From positions 186,001 to 250,000 of the forward strand of contig NZ_JAMBOH010000003.1 in NCBI RefSeq assembly GCF_023715505.1: 64,000 nucleotides of DNA, given 5' to 3'. The DNA comes from Neobacillus cucumis (GTDB taxonomy: Bacteria; Bacillota; Bacilli; Bacillales_B; DSM-18226). The notes under the pieces were generated by a model. It did no database searches, was not told the origin of the DNA, and saw only the letters and a program-made list of their open reading frames with translations. The position numbers were made by a program, and so were the translations under genes. Numbering within the stretch: position 1 is the first letter of the stretch; each line of letters opens with the position of its first letter. Of this stretch, positions 18,501-27,603 are shown in pieces.

Positions 18501-19370
18501 TTACTCCCCCGTCCCGGTCGTTGTATCAGCAGCTTGAGCCATAACTCTTTTCGTCACGATGACCGTTTTAATATCATAAAAATCAGCCCCTGGTTTTACC
18601 AAAGCCGTTAGGTTTAATCCATATTGATCCTGTTTTACTTCGACCACTTTCCCGATCATTAACCCTTTTGGAAAAACGTCCCCTAATCCAGAGGTGATAA
18701 CGGTTTGCCCTTTTTGAATGTCGGCACCAGAAGGGATGGCCTTGACCTGAAGTAATTTTTTCTCGCTGTCATAGCCTTCCACAAGTCCATATACATTGGT
18801 TTTTCCTTGAACAATCGCCGAAATTCGGTTCTTCGGGTCCATGGAACTCAACAGCTGAACGGTCGAGCTAAATTGAGTCACACTCTTTACTTTTCCAATC
18901 AGGCCGTTAGCTGTGACAACTGCCATATTTTTTTTAACACCGCTTAATTTACCTTTGTCGATTATAATCATTTCATGCCAACGATCAGGGTTTCTTCCAA
19001 TCACAGTAGCTGGAAGTGGTTCATAATCTCTCAGGGTCTTCTTTTCACCGAGAACATCACGTAATTCTTTATTGTCATTCTTCAGCTCTTGAACCTGTGC
19101 TTCAAGGCTGGCAAGATTTTCAACTCGTGATTTTAATTCTTTATTCTCTTCGTATGTATTGGTAAGGTCCTGGAGATTTTCAAAAAAGCCTGCAACATAG
19201 TTTGTAGGCTTAGAAACCAAGGATTGAACCCAGCCGGTTGTATCTTTGACAAATTGCTCCGGCCAGGATAGTTTGCTTCTCTCCCTTAAAGAAAACCCAA
19301 TCAATGCCACGAGAACAATAATGCTGACAAGCAAAATAATCAGTCGTTTATTCATAAAGAACTGTGGCAT
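18501..19370 (-). CDS. mreC: Rod shape-determining protein MreC
   Basis: This 289-residue bitopic protein has a membrane segment at about residues 10-27 (IILLVSIIVLVALIGFSL). A coiled coil follows (about 65-110, NTYEENKELKSRVENLASLE), and then the extracytoplasmic beta-barrel domain (about 120-275; ATVIGRNPDRWHEMIIIDKG, SSMDPKNRISAIV, GLGDVFPKGLMIGKV). The ATG at 19370 has GAGGTG eight bases upstream; an upstream in-frame ATG is less favourable. It links MreB to penicillin-binding proteins. Confidence 0.95.
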   Translation of the reverse strand: MPQFFMNKRLIILLVSIIVLVALIGFSLRERSKLSWPEQFVKDTTGWVQSLVSKPTNYVAGFFENLQDLTNTYEENKELKSRVENLASLEAQVQELKNDNKELRDVLGEKKTLRDYEPLPATVIGRNPDRWHEMIIIDKGKLSGVKKNMAVVTANGLIGKVKSVTQFSSTVQLLSSMDPKNRISAIVQGKTNVYGLVEGYDSEKKLLQVKAIPSGADIQKGQTVITSGLGDVFPKGLMIGKVVEVKQDQYGLNLTALVKPGADFYDIKTVIVTKRVMAQAADTTTGTGE

Positions 19371-19431
19371 GATTATACACCTCATTTTTTCTATATAGAT
19401 AAGAAAGTATTAGTCTTTAAAAAGCTCTTGC

Positions 19432-20454
19432 TTAACGAGTTTCCCTTGTTCTGTTTTTAAACAGATGGATATGGTCAAGAGCCTTCCCTGTTCCGATGGC
19501 TACGCAATCAAGCGGGTTTTCGGCAATTAAAACAGGCATTTTTGTTTCTTCACTAATGACACTGTCCAAATTGCGAAGAAGCGCGCCCCCGCCTGTTAGA
19601 ACAATGCCCCTGTCCATAATATCGGCAGCAAGTTCAGGCGGCGTTTTTTCTAACGTACTTTTTACTGCTTCTACGATCGCATAAACGGTATCATTAAGAG
19701 CAGACGCTATTTCTTTCGCTGTAATTTCAATTGTTTTTGGCAGACCTGTTAAGAGGTCACGACCGCGAATCTCCATATTATCGATTCCTTCCGGAGTACC
19801 TGCAGAGCCGATTTCCATTTTAATTTGTTCAGAGGTGCGTTCCCCAATCATCAAATTATAATTTTTGCGGATATATGAAATAATCGATTCGTCCATCTCA
19901 TCGCCAGCTACACGGATCGATTGGCTCGTTACGATTCCTCCTAAAGAGATAATCGCGACTTCCGTCGTCCCTCCGCCAATATCAACGACCATGCTTCCGG
20001 TTGGTTCCCAAACAGGCAGGTTTGCACCAATGGCCGCAGCAAATGGCTCTTCAATCGTATAGGCGTCCTTTGCCCCCGCTTGTCTTGTTGCATCAATAAC
20101 GGCTCTTTCTTCTACGGCAGTAATGCCTGATGGTACACAGACCATTACATATGGCTTACCTGAAAAAAGATTATTACTTTTTTGTGCTTGACGAATATGG
20201 TATTTCATCATCACAGCGGTCGTTTCGAAATCCGCGATCACGCCATCCTTCATCGGCCTCATGGCAACAACGTTCCCCGGTGTCCGTCCAATCATATTTT
20301 TTGCGTCGTTCCCAACTGCTACGATACTTTTTGTATCCGTCTGCATGGCTACAACTGATGGCTCACGTAATACAATGCCTTTTCCTTTTACATAGACGAG
20401 GGTATTGGCGGTTCCCAAGTCAATTCCAAGATCTCTAGGTCTAATTCCAAACAT
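19432..20454 (-). CDS. mreB: Rod shape-determining actin homologue MreB
   Basis: The 340-residue actin-fold ATPase has phosphate-1 [18 protein letters not shown], phosphate-2 [18 protein letters not shown] and the adenosine motif [24 protein letters not shown] is the usual N-terminus. It forms membrane-associated filaments guiding lateral wall synthesis. It is the first gene of mreBCD, with a likely sigma-A promoter in the radC-mreB gap. Confidence 0.98.
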   Translation of the reverse strand: MFGIRPRDLGIDLGTANTLVYVKGKGIVLREPSVVAMQTDTKSIVAVGNDAKNMIGRTPGNVVAMRPMKDGVIADFETTAVMMKYHIRQAQKSNNLFSGKPYVMVCVPSGITAVEERAVIDATRQAGAKDAYTIEEPFAAAIGANLPVWEPTGSMVVDIGGGTTEVAIISLGGIVTSQSIRVAGDEMDESIISYIRKNYNLMIGERTSEQIKMEIGSAGTPEGIDNMEIRGRDLLTGLPKTIEITAKEIASALNDTVYAIVEAVKSTLEKTPPELAADIMDRGIVLTGGGALLRNLDSVISEETKMPVLIAENPLDCVAIGTGKALDHIHLFKNRTRETR

Positions 20455-20573
20455 ACTGTTGTATCTCCCTTTCTGTTACGAAATGCACAAATTCTATAGG
20501 CAGGTAATCACCTTAATTATCTTGTCTTTTATCGTACGATTTAAATGATTACTTTAAAAAACAATCCTAAAAA

Positions 20574-20603
20574 ATCATACCCAATATTATATCCTAACGT
20601 CAA
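20574..20603 (-). promoter_or_regulatory. Sigma-A promoter of mreBCD
   Basis: On the minus strand TTGACG (20598-20603) and TATGAT (20574-20579) are separated by 18 bp, about 120 bases upstream of the mreB ATG. Confidence 0.6.
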
Positions 20604-20617
20604 ATATTATCCTAGTG

Positions 20618-21307
20618 TTATAAATATCCTTTTTCCTTTAAACTCACAAACTTGTTTTCACCGATAATCAAATGATCGAGCAAATCGATGCCAATGATCT
20701 TTCCGCACTCGACAAGGCGCTTCGTCACCTCTATGTCCTCTCTGCTCGGAGTCGGATCTCCTGAAGGATGATTATGCAGGGCAATAATTGAGGCAGCCGA
20801 ACGCTTTAATGCCTCGCGGAACACCTCTCGTGGGTGCACGATCGAGGCATTTAAGCTGCCGATAAAGACGGTTTGTTTATGGATGACTTGATTTTTCGTG
20901 TTTAAAAACAAACAGACGAAATGCTCTTGGGTCAAGAAGCGCATATCGTTCATGACATACTTCGCCCCGTCTTCCGGCGAGCGTATCACATAGCGATCTG
21001 TGTAATTAAGATTGGCAATTCTTCTGCCAATTTCAACCGCAGCAAGAATCTGAATCGCCTTAGCTGCACCAATCCCTTTGATTTCCGTCATCTCTTCTAA
21101 TGTCGCACTTTTTAACATGCGCAGACCTTCAAAGTGCGTTAAAAGGCGATTGGATAATTGCAGGACCGATTCATCTTTTGTTCCGGTGCGAAGCAGGATC
21201 GCTATCAGTTCATGATTGGACAGGCTTTGCGGTCCATGGTTAATAAAACGCTCCCTTGGCCTCTCATCCTGCGGAAAATCACGAATCATTAATGTATTTG
21301 TGGACAT
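20618..21307 (-). CDS. radC: RadC family protein (JAMM/MPN+ domain)
   Basis: The 229-residue protein has an N-terminal helix-hairpin-helix region (about 20-90; LSNHELIAILLRTG, EEMTEIKGIGAAKAIQILAA). A C-terminal JAMM metalloprotease-like domain (about 105-228) carries the signature HNHPSGDPTPSREDIEVT. The biochemical role is unsettled; the old link with DNA repair is not well supported. AAAGGGGAGG precedes the ATG. It lies between maf and mreB as in B. subtilis. Confidence 0.93.
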   Translation of the reverse strand: MSTNTLMIRDFPQDERPRERFINHGPQSLSNHELIAILLRTGTKDESVLQLSNRLLTHFEGLRMLKSATLEEMTEIKGIGAAKAIQILAAVEIGRRIANLNYTDRYVIRSPEDGAKYVMNDMRFLTQEHFVCLFLNTKNQVIHKQTVFIGSLNASIVHPREVFREALKRSAASIIALHNHPSGDPTPSREDIEVTKRLVECGKIIGIDLLDHLIIGENKFVSLKEKGYL

Positions 21308-21340
21308 TTAATTACCTCCCCTTTTAGTGGGAGTCTTTTT

Positions 21341-21913
21341 CTAATAGGGCAAAGTGTATCCCGCCTTTTTCAATTCCCTTATGGTCCTTGCGACAGGCAG
21401 GCCGACAACGGCAAAATAGTCTCCATTGATTTTTTTGACAAGCATGCTTCCAAGCTGCTGAATCCCGTAGGCCCCTGCTTTATCAAACGGTTCACCACTT
21501 TGCACATAGGCGTTGATTTCTTCGTCTGTTAACTCCCAAAACCATACTTCTGTTCTTTCATAAAATTTTGTTGAACCCGTTGGAGTTACAATGGCAACAC
21601 CTGTGAAAACTTCATGCTGACGCCCTGACAGCCTTTTTAACATACTAATAGCTTCTGGTTCGTTTGCTGGCTTTCCTAAAATTTGATTATCTACAACTAC
21701 AACTGTGTCCGAGCCAATCACAAAGGCTTCTTGGTTCTTCCGAAAAACGACCTGTGCTTTACGCTCGGCTAACTCCATGACTACTTCCGCTGGGGAGAGT
21801 GCAGGATCAAAGCTTTCATCAACTTCACTGCTTGAGATCGCGAATGATAAGTGGAGATTTTCTAGAAGTTCCTTTCGCCGTGGAGAAGAAGAGGCTAAAA
21901 TGAGGTTTTGCAT
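21341..21913 (-). CDS. maf: Maf nucleotide pyrophosphatase
   Basis: The 190-residue protein opens with the Maf signature ILASSSPRRKELL and carries SSEVDESFDP, VIGSDTVVVVD and the FDKAGAYGIQ motif. Members hydrolyse dTTP/UTP or modified nucleotides and delay septation when overexpressed. AAGGTGATTG precedes the ATG. It is followed by radC 33 bases later. Confidence 0.95.
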   Translation of the reverse strand: MQNLILASSSPRRKELLENLHLSFAISSSEVDESFDPALSPAEVVMELAERKAQVVFRKNQEAFVIGSDTVVVVDNQILGKPANEPEAISMLKRLSGRQHEVFTGVAIVTPTGSTKFYERTEVWFWELTDEEINAYVQSGEPFDKAGAYGIQQLGSMLVKKINGDYFAVVGLPVARTIRELKKAGYTLPY

Positions 21914-22032
21914 TCAATCACCTTACCTTATGTCATTTTGTATAGGGAGATACATGTTAATCCTATCAGAAATTCTAGAAGCAAACAATTTTAATATGAT
22001 TAAATTTTGAAGATTATTGTCAAATTATGCAA

Positions 22033-22281
22033 AAAGAAAAGCTAAGCGCCTTTACCAGGGCTCAAGGATACAGACGAGCCGGCGAGAGGGCTGCTTTTTA
22101 GCCTTCTTTACGGATTGGCCTAAATGTGGAAGCGACTGTTCTGAGACGCATACATAAGACGCACACTGCAAGAGGGCGCTTTTTACCTTCTTCAGGGGGT
22201 GGCTTATGGCTCGAGTCCCAAGGAGCCGCAACGTGGATAAGGTTATGAATCCAAGCCCATAGGCAGCTGCTAGACAACGCT
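22033..22281. repeat. Degenerate AAAGCGGAAGCG-type element
   Basis: It begins GAAAAGCTAAGCGCCTTTAC and contains ACGAGCCGGCGAGAGGGCTG followed by TAGCCTTCTTTACG, matching the interior of the 16235 element. It ends GCAGCTGCTAGACAACG. The inner part appears partly duplicated (CATAAGACGC with GGCTTATGGCTCGAG). It is diverged relative to the 7624 and 16235 copies. Confidence 0.65.
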
Positions 22282-22302
22282 CAAAGTTTAATTTTATAAA
22301 CA

Positions 22303-22333
22303 AATAAGCCCCACCATAATGGCAGGACTTATT
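22303..22333 (-). terminator. spoIIB terminator
   Basis: On the minus strand AATAAGTCCTGCCA pairs imperfectly with TGGTGGGGCTTATT around a short loop and is followed by TGTTTATAAAATT, 27 bases after the spoIIB stop. Confidence 0.7.
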
Positions 22334-22359
22334 TCCCGGAAAATATCAACCTTTGTCGA

Positions 22360-23442
22360 CTACAATGAATAATAGGCACTTAAAAAGTTTAATAGGTGCT
22401 GCTGAGCCTGACTGAGACTCTTTTTACTTTTGGATTTTTCATAAGTATTTAGCTTATCGGCCGCGGTCGTTAATTCTGTTTTTATCTTCGTTACCTTTGC
22501 ATTCTTTAGCCCGCTCGTCTTTAATTGTTCCTCAAGGCCTGTTACCGCCTTAGTCGATTCCTTAGACAGTTCACCGCTTATTAGAGCAGTTGATGTTGCT
22601 AATGATAACGTTTCATAGACAGTAGGTACATTCTTTAGGAAGCTTTTCTCTTGGTCATTTAGACCGGATACTTGTTTTTCATCAAGTAACAGTGGCTTCG
22701 CAAAGATATCTTCGACTCCATCTGCTTTATATTGATTGCCCAGTGATTTGGCTGTTTCAATGGAATCGGCTACTCCAAGGAATAGATATTGCTTCCCACT
22801 CATTTCAACTAGTTGTGATGGAACCCCTTTTGAGGTTACCTCGGTTGATGTTTCCTTCGCACCATCCTTTGATAAGAATACACCGCCTTGAATTACATAG
22901 GTTGTCATTTGGTCTAAGGTAATAGCATTTGATGACTTTTCTCCGGTATTGTCGACTGTCGTATTTCCAGTTTTTTCGGCCACTGTTGGTACTGTTGCAG
23001 TTCCCGCCTTATCTGTAGGCCCTGTGATCACTAATTTCAACATTACAAATCCAATTGTGGTACCTATTAGGATGGCAAAGGCAGCGGAAGTAACAATTGT
23101 GACAATGTTACGGTCCTTTTTCTTTTTTGGATTGGTTGAATAGGATGATATTTTGGGGAGGCTCGGCTTTTTTGTTTTTTTATCGCCTGCAATTGTAAAT
23201 TCCTCTATATCTTGATCGGAGGATTCCGGAATGATCCAGTCAAAGCTTTCATCGACAGATTCCTGGGTGGCGGCTATTTCTAAGAATCCATCATTTTCTA
23301 GTTTATTCGAATCTATTTCTATCACTTTTCGAATAGGTCCGATGTTTGGCTTGCGGTCGATTTCCTTTGGTTCTTCCTCAAAGGTTTTGGGTTCTCCATT
23401 TAATTTAATCTTGATTGTATTGCCTTTGTTAGGCTTGTCCAC
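22360..23442 (-). CDS. spoIIB: SpoIIB-like sporulation protein with SPOR-like domain
   Basis: The 360-residue protein is acidic and cytoplasmic at the N-terminus (about 1-110, DESFDWIIPESSDQ). One membrane segment lies at about 115-137 (IVTIVTSAAFAILIGTTIGF). The extracytoplasmic part contains a region resembling SPOR peptidoglycan-binding domains (about 180-250; TYVIQGGVFLSKDGAKE, YLFLGVADSIETAKSL). In B. subtilis SpoIIB localises to the sporulation septum and helps engulfment. The position between comC and maf matches. GTG start with GAGAGGAG upstream. Similarity is moderate, so the name rests partly on synteny. Confidence 0.85.
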   Translation of the reverse strand: MDKPNKGNTIKIKLNGEPKTFEEEPKEIDRKPNIGPIRKVIEIDSNKLENDGFLEIAATQESVDESFDWIIPESSDQDIEEFTIAGDKKTKKPSLPKISSYSTNPKKKKDRNIVTIVTSAAFAILIGTTIGFVMLKLVITGPTDKAGTATVPTVAEKTGNTTVDNTGEKSSNAITLDQMTTYVIQGGVFLSKDGAKETSTEVTSKGVPSQLVEMSGKQYLFLGVADSIETAKSLGNQYKADGVEDIFAKPLLLDEKQVSGLNDQEKSFLKNVPTVYETLSLATSTALISGELSKESTKAVTGLEEQLKTSGLKNAKVTKIKTELTTAADKLNTYEKSKSKKSLSQAQQHLLNFLSAYYSL

Positions 23443-23496
23443 TGCTTGTACTCCTCTCTCTTCCGAAGGGTCATTGGGTTCATCCTAACATATAGG

Positions 23497-23531
23497 CAAA
23501 AAAAAATAACAAGACTTTTGTCGTCTTGTTA
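23497..23531 (-). terminator. Pilus operon terminator
   Basis: TAACAAGAC and GTCTTGTTA form a perfect 9-bp stem, followed on the minus strand by about ten T residues. It separates pilO from spoIIB and marks the end of the pilus operon. Confidence 0.92.
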
Positions 23532-23576
23532 GGGTAGTCTTTCGTCAAATTGTTTGTTGGTTCGTCACATTGATAA

Positions 23577-24383
23577 CTATGGCTGTGTGGCTGCTGTTTC
23601 AGGGAACTCGCTTAACGGGTTGTCCTTGCCAGCTGGGGCTGGAGCATCCATTTTTGGAAGATCTGCTTGTAAATCAGTAAGACTTGGCATATAAAAAGCT
23701 GATACAGTAAGTGAATATGTTAGAGGCTGCGTTTCTGTTTCGAGACTTGTAACCTCTTGTCCGCCTGTATAATTGATCGCTTCAACCGCAACAATTCTTG
23801 TAAGCGACTCTAATGTTTCAATGAATTTCTCCAGATCCTTATAGGCTGGTGATTCTACCTGTAACTGTACGGTTAGCTTTTTTAAACCGTTTGTCGACGT
23901 TGTAGACTGCTGCTGAGTTCCAGCTTGAGTAGTTCCAGTTTGGTTTGTTGCAGCTTGATTGGCCGTATCCTGAGTTGTTTGCGTTGCAGTGCTAGTTTGA
24001 CCTGTTGCAGTAGATTGTGAATTTGCTTGATCTGTTGCCACGGTTGCATCCGCATCTTTAGAAAAGCTCATTGTTTTGATCTCACTATTCGAAACCGTTT
24101 CAGCTTTTTCTAAATCGAGGATGAACTGTTCTTGAAGCGGCTGAACAGGTACCTTTTTCTGTAGTTCGACTGTATCCTCCGGTTTAGAATCAGTCGTTTC
24201 TGTTTTTTTCTGAGTAACTACATCTAGTAACTTTTGTTCAGTCTTAAGTGTCTGTTGTTTGACGCTTAAATCAGACCTCAATGGATTGAGCGAGAAGAAC
24301 TGAAAATAAACAATCAACATGACAATTAAAAGTATACCTGCGCCTAAGATGATTTTGTCTATTTTTGAGAGGCGGAACTTCAT
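23577..24383 (-). CDS. pilO: PilO-like type IV pilus alignment protein
   Basis: The 268-residue bitopic protein has a membrane segment at about 11-31 (IILGAGILLIVMLIVYFQF). A coiled coil follows (DLSVKQQTLKTEQKLLD), and then a C-terminal ferredoxin-like domain (about 165-245; LKKLTVQLQVESPAYKDLEKF and TYSLTVSAFYMPS). A long Ser/Thr/Gln/Ala-rich linker (about 112-165) interrupts the two parts. PilO pairs with PilN to connect PilM and the motor to the envelope. ATG overlaps the pilN stop (ATGA). It is the last gene of the operon. Confidence 0.83.
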   Translation of the reverse strand: MKFRLSKIDKIILGAGILLIVMLIVYFQFFSLNPLRSDLSVKQQTLKTEQKLLDVVTQKKTETTDSKPEDTVELQKKVPVQPLQEQFILDLEKAETVSNSEIKTMSFSKDADATVATDQANSQSTATGQTSTATQTTQDTANQAATNQTGTTQAGTQQQSTTSTNGLKKLTVQLQVESPAYKDLEKFIETLESLTRIVAVEAINYTGGQEVTSLETETQPLTYSLTVSAFYMPSLTDLQADLPKMDAPAPAGKDNPLSEFPETAATQP

Positions 24384-25234
24384 GGAGCAGTCACCCCTTC
24401 CTCATTCTCCTTGCTTTTATCCGTTGATTCTTTTATTGCCTCTTTATTAAACGTAATTTCAAATTGTCCAACGTATCGAGGAAGAATATTATTATCAGGC
24501 TTTGTTGTGCTTGTAGACGTTCCATTTGCAGCAACACCTGTATTTGTCGAGTTTGAGTTGCTTTGATTCGTTGTCGTGCCCGCTGTATTAGTCTGATTAG
24601 TCTGTCCACTCGTAGTTGTACTTTGACTATTTGTGGTTGCAGTAGTAGTACTCTGTACAGTTGCAGCCGTGTTAGTCGTACTAGCAGTGGTTTGTCCAGT
24701 TGTACCAGTTACAGCATTCTGGCTGGTTGACTGGGTTGCACTATCGGTAGTTTCCTCAGATTCATTTGCAGTTAGAGAATTAAGACTTGCATCCTCAATC
24801 CAGTCTGATTTTTTTAGGCTTTCTAAAAAGTAAGCCGCTTCACGAGTGGTGTCAAATTGCACACTAATTGTTACCGTTCCACTCTCTGAATATGCGAAAG
24901 ATTGAATGAATCCACGTTCAGGCAGGAGTGAATTAAGGTATCTCATTACCGGGATGGTTTGAATCGGATAGGCATCTGCCCAATCTACAGCTGATTTTAA
25001 TAAATCAACGGATGTAGAGGCTTCATTCGTTTGCGCACTTTGTTGTTCTTTTTCGGTAATTTTTTTAGTCATTGTAATTTGCTGATTTAGCGATTCGGCA
25101 TCGCTCTTAACAGATTTAATCTGCCAAAAATAAACGCTGCCAATCAATATTAAGACAGCAGCAATAGCAGATAGGTAGACAATATTAAATTTCTTAGGTT
25201 CTTTTTGAGGAAGCAGGTTTATTTCTACTAACAT
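24380..25234 (-). CDS. pilN: PilN-like type IV pilus assembly protein
   Basis: The N-terminus VEINLLPQKEPKK contains the INLLP motif through which PilN binds the PilM groove. A membrane segment at about 18-37 (IVYLSAIAAVLILIGSVYFW) is followed by a coiled coil and a ferredoxin-like core (about 95-145, RYLNSLLPERGFIQSFAY). A very Thr/Ser/Gln/Asn-rich stretch of about 90 residues then leads to a final strand FEITFNKEAI. The 284-residue length is larger than typical PilN (about 180-200) because of this linker. It overlaps pilM by one base and pilO by four. Confidence 0.88.
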   Translation of the reverse strand: MLVEINLLPQKEPKKFNIVYLSAIAAVLILIGSVYFWQIKSVKSDAESLNQQITMTKKITEKEQQSAQTNEASTSVDLLKSAVDWADAYPIQTIPVMRYLNSLLPERGFIQSFAYSESGTVTISVQFDTTREAAYFLESLKKSDWIEDASLNSLTANESEETTDSATQSTSQNAVTGTTGQTTASTTNTAATVQSTTTATTNSQSTTTSGQTNQTNTAGTTTNQSNSNSTNTGVAANGTSTSTTKPDNNILPRYVGQFEITFNKEAIKESTDKSKENEEGVTAP

Positions 25235-26232
25235 TATTGCACCTCTTTTAAAGCAAGACCTAAAGGTAATAAAAGATTGGTCGGGATGCTCGGATATTTA
25301 TTTTTCGCTTCACTATCAATCTCCACGAAATCTACAGGAATATCGTATCTTTCTTTCATTTCATCATATATGGCCATTAGCATGGGATGGTCACCATTTA
25401 AGAGAAACTTTGAAATATCCGGCTTATCATTATTATTATGTGAATAACGGTAAAAATCTAATAACTTATTCATCTCTTTAAAGATATCTTCAAATTGGAT
25501 CACCAGTTCCTCAGGTGCCCCTTTAAACTTACAAACCATTAATCCTAGTGTATTTCGTGAAATTTCCCACTGATCCATATCAAACGGCAAGGAGAACTGC
25601 CGCATCACCAACGGGACCGATTCATCAAAAATACATAAGTTCACACTAGTTAAATCAAACTGAACAGTGAACAAAACCTCATCTGCTTCGACCCGGTCTA
25701 GTTTATGATACAAACGGTACAAGGATAACGGGGAAATGTCGGCCGCAACAGGATTCATTTTTAACCGGCTAAGCAGATCGACGTATTCCATCACATTTTG
25801 CTCTGGTGCAGCAAATAAAAGTAAATCCTTTGTCTTGCCATTATCCATCAGTGAGTAGTAGTCAAACACCGGCTCTTCAAAAGGCAAATGGATACTGGAA
25901 CCGAGTTCTAAATATAGATACCCCTTTATTTCATCATCTTGAACATCGGCTGGTATCGTGACCTGTCGGATAATGACAAGCGGATTTGGAACAATAAAAC
26001 GAATAGAACGTCTCTTGATTTTCCATTCGTCAATACATTCTTCGAGAATGCTCGATAGAGAATCCATATCCACAATCTTCCCGTCTACTATGATCCCAGG
26101 AGGTAAAAAACGCTCAAACCATCTTTGCGGTGTCGGCGGATTCTCTTGTTTTAGTTCCAAAAAGCGAACTGAATGGTCATTTATTACCAGATTGATTATT
26201 CTGTTTTTAGGTGAAAAGAGGGAAAATGCCAT
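25234..26232 (-). CDS. pilM: PilM-like actin-fold pilus assembly ATPase
   Basis: The 332-residue cytoplasmic protein has a divergent actin/FtsA-like fold. It shows LVINDHSVRFLELKQ, LPPGIIVDGKIVDMDSL, RRSIRFIVPNPLVIIRQV and PVAADISPLSLYRLYHKL. It is the anchor of the pilus inner-membrane platform, binding the PilN N-terminus. No membrane segment is present. ATG start; it follows the prepilin peptidase gene by 26 bases. Confidence 0.88.
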   Translation of the reverse strand: MAFSLFSPKNRIINLVINDHSVRFLELKQENPPTPQRWFERFLPPGIIVDGKIVDMDSLSSILEECIDEWKIKRRSIRFIVPNPLVIIRQVTIPADVQDDEIKGYLYLELGSSIHLPFEEPVFDYYSLMDNGKTKDLLLFAAPEQNVMEYVDLLSRLKMNPVAADISPLSLYRLYHKLDRVEADEVLFTVQFDLTSVNLCIFDESVPLVMRQFSLPFDMDQWEISRNTLGLMVCKFKGAPEELVIQFEDIFKEMNKLLDFYRYSHNNNDKPDISKFLLNGDHPMLMAIYDEMKERYDIPVDFVEIDSEAKNKYPSIPTNLLLPLGLALKEVQ

Positions 26233-26258
26233 ATGATGAACCCCTTAATAAAATATCC

Positions 26259-27005
26259 TTAATAAATGAATTTGAAGTACAAGTCAATAATATCCCAACC
26301 CCAGAAATAGGCTGTCAGTGTTCCGGCTGCAATGAACGGACCAAATGGGATAGGCTGGCGCTTTTTTACGATTCTAAATAGGAGAGCTAAGCCGCCAATA
26401 ATTGCTCCATATAATGTTGCGAGAAAAAATGACAATAACACTAATTTAAATCCTATTACAAAACCGATTAGGGCATATAGTTTAACATCGCCAAAACCCA
26501 TCCCCCCCTTGCTGACAACAGCGATAATTAGGAGGAGGAGAAAGCCTGTAACCGCCCCTAGAAGGCTGTCCCACCATGGTGTTAAGGGCCAGACAATTCG
26601 TTCCAATAAAAAAATCCCTGCAAACCAAAGCAAAATTTTATCAGGGATGATCATATAATGAATATCGGACACGGTGATAATCATGAACATTGAGATGAAC
26701 GTTAAAGCAACAATTAGTTCTCCAGACCATCCAATAACGTATGGTGCAGTTGCAAAAAGGATTCCAGTTAATAGTTCAAAAGTCGGATAGATAGGAGAAA
26801 TCCGCGACTGACAGCCGCGGCATTTCCCTTTTTGAAGTATATATGATAAAACCGGAATTAGTTCAAATGGTGTTAACTGATGTCCGCAAGTTGGACATGC
26901 AGATTTTGGTGTGACGATTGATTGTTTTAATGGGACTCTTAGGCCAACTACGTTGAAAAAAGAGCCAAATATTAGACCATAGAAAAATATAAGAATTTTA
27001 ACCAT
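26259..27005 (-). CDS. pilD: Prepilin peptidase / N-methyltransferase (ComC/PilD)
   Basis: The 248-residue polytopic aspartic protease removes prepilin leader peptides and methylates the new N-terminus. It has the N-terminal cysteine motifs SACPTCGHQL and GKCRGCQSR. The two catalytic aspartates lie in VSDIHYMIIPD and GMGFGDVKLYALIGF (the GxGD motif). B. subtilis has the equivalent gene comC at the same place, serving the ComG pseudopilus. Here it sits in a full pilus operon and may process both sets. It starts 2 bases after the pilin stop and its ribosome site is weak. Confidence 0.95.
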   Translation of the reverse strand: MVKILIFFYGLIFGSFFNVVGLRVPLKQSIVTPKSACPTCGHQLTPFELIPVLSYILQKGKCRGCQSRISPIYPTFELLTGILFATAPYVIGWSGELIVALTFISMFMIITVSDIHYMIIPDKILLWFAGIFLLERIVWPLTPWWDSLLGAVTGFLLLLIIAVVSKGGMGFGDVKLYALIGFVIGFKLVLLSFFLATLYGAIIGGLALLFRIVKKRQPIPFGPFIAAGTLTAYFWGWDIIDLYFKFIY

Positions 27006-27007
27006 TT

Positions 27008-27460
27008 CTACTGTTTATATGCTGAAAGTGCTTTTTCTGAAACTTTATCTGTTTTGGCAGGAGTAGTTTCTTTACTTACAATCTTACATGCATCATGATT
27101 TTCAATTTCATAGGAATATTTTACTGATCCATCAGCTTGTGAGGTTGGTGTTACAGTAACTTTAAATCCTTCATCCTTAACACGATCTAAGTAAGTTCCT
27201 AAACTTGTAGTACTACTAGCACCATCAATAGTTAAATATGTGACGGCATCAGGGTGTTTTTCAGCTACATAAAGATGGGCTGCATCAATTATTAATAGTG
27301 CATCTTGTACTTTTGCTTTATTCTCTGACTTTGTAATTACATTTCCAATTGCTGGGATGGCTATTGCTGCGATAATCCCTAAAATAATAATAACTGCAAG
27401 TAATTCAATCAATGTAAAACCTTTTTGTTCTCTCATTTTTGCTTTTAAAGCTGGTACCAT
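27008..27460 (-). CDS. Major type IV pilin (prepilin, ComGC/PilA-like)
   Basis: The 150-residue prepilin has a short charged leader ending EQKG followed by FTLIELLAVIIILGIIAAIA, the class III signal with Glu at +5. Cleavage by PilD would leave about 136 residues. The C-terminal globular part contains one cysteine (DHDACKIV-type region near the end) and no disulfide pair. A dedicated sigma-A promoter directly upstream and the central position in the operon suggest it is the major subunit. GGGAG is spaced about 8 bases from the ATG. Confidence 0.9.
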   Translation of the reverse strand: MVPALKAKMREQKGFTLIELLAVIIILGIIAAIAIPAIGNVITKSENKAKVQDALLIIDAAHLYVAEKHPDAVTYLTIDGASSTTSLGTYLDRVKDEGFKVTVTPTSQADGSVKYSYEIENHDACKIVSKETTPAKTDKVSEKALSAYKQ

Positions 27461-27506
27461 TTTCCCGCTCCCTCTGGTTCTATGAACCTAGTAATATTTA
27501 TCTATG

Positions 27507-27534
27507 AGTATACAATAAATGACATCATTGTAAA
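27507..27534 (-). promoter_or_regulatory. Strong sigma-A promoter of the major pilin gene
   Basis: On the minus strand TTTACA (27529-27534) and TATACT (27507-27512) are separated by 16 bp. The start of transcription would fall about 40 bases ahead of the pilin ATG, within the 143-bp gap after pilC. Confidence 0.65.
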
Positions 27535-27603
27535 AGATGTTTTTTATCATTTCGTGTCTCAAATTATGGATATTTGTAGCTAAATGTCGAAAATTTGTGA
27601 TTA

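Larger units (their letters stand above)
21914..22359. other. Repeat-filled spacer between spoIIB and maf
   Basis: The 446-bp gap holds an AT-rich maf leader (21914-22030), a degenerate dispersed element (22033-22281) and the spoIIB terminator. The open frames here lie inside the repeat and are not judged to be genes. Confidence 0.7.

Noticed and set aside
22052..22303. 83-codon minus-strand frame in the spoIIB-maf spacer
   Set aside because: It lies inside a degenerate dispersed repeat and has no recognisable protein features or ribosome site.
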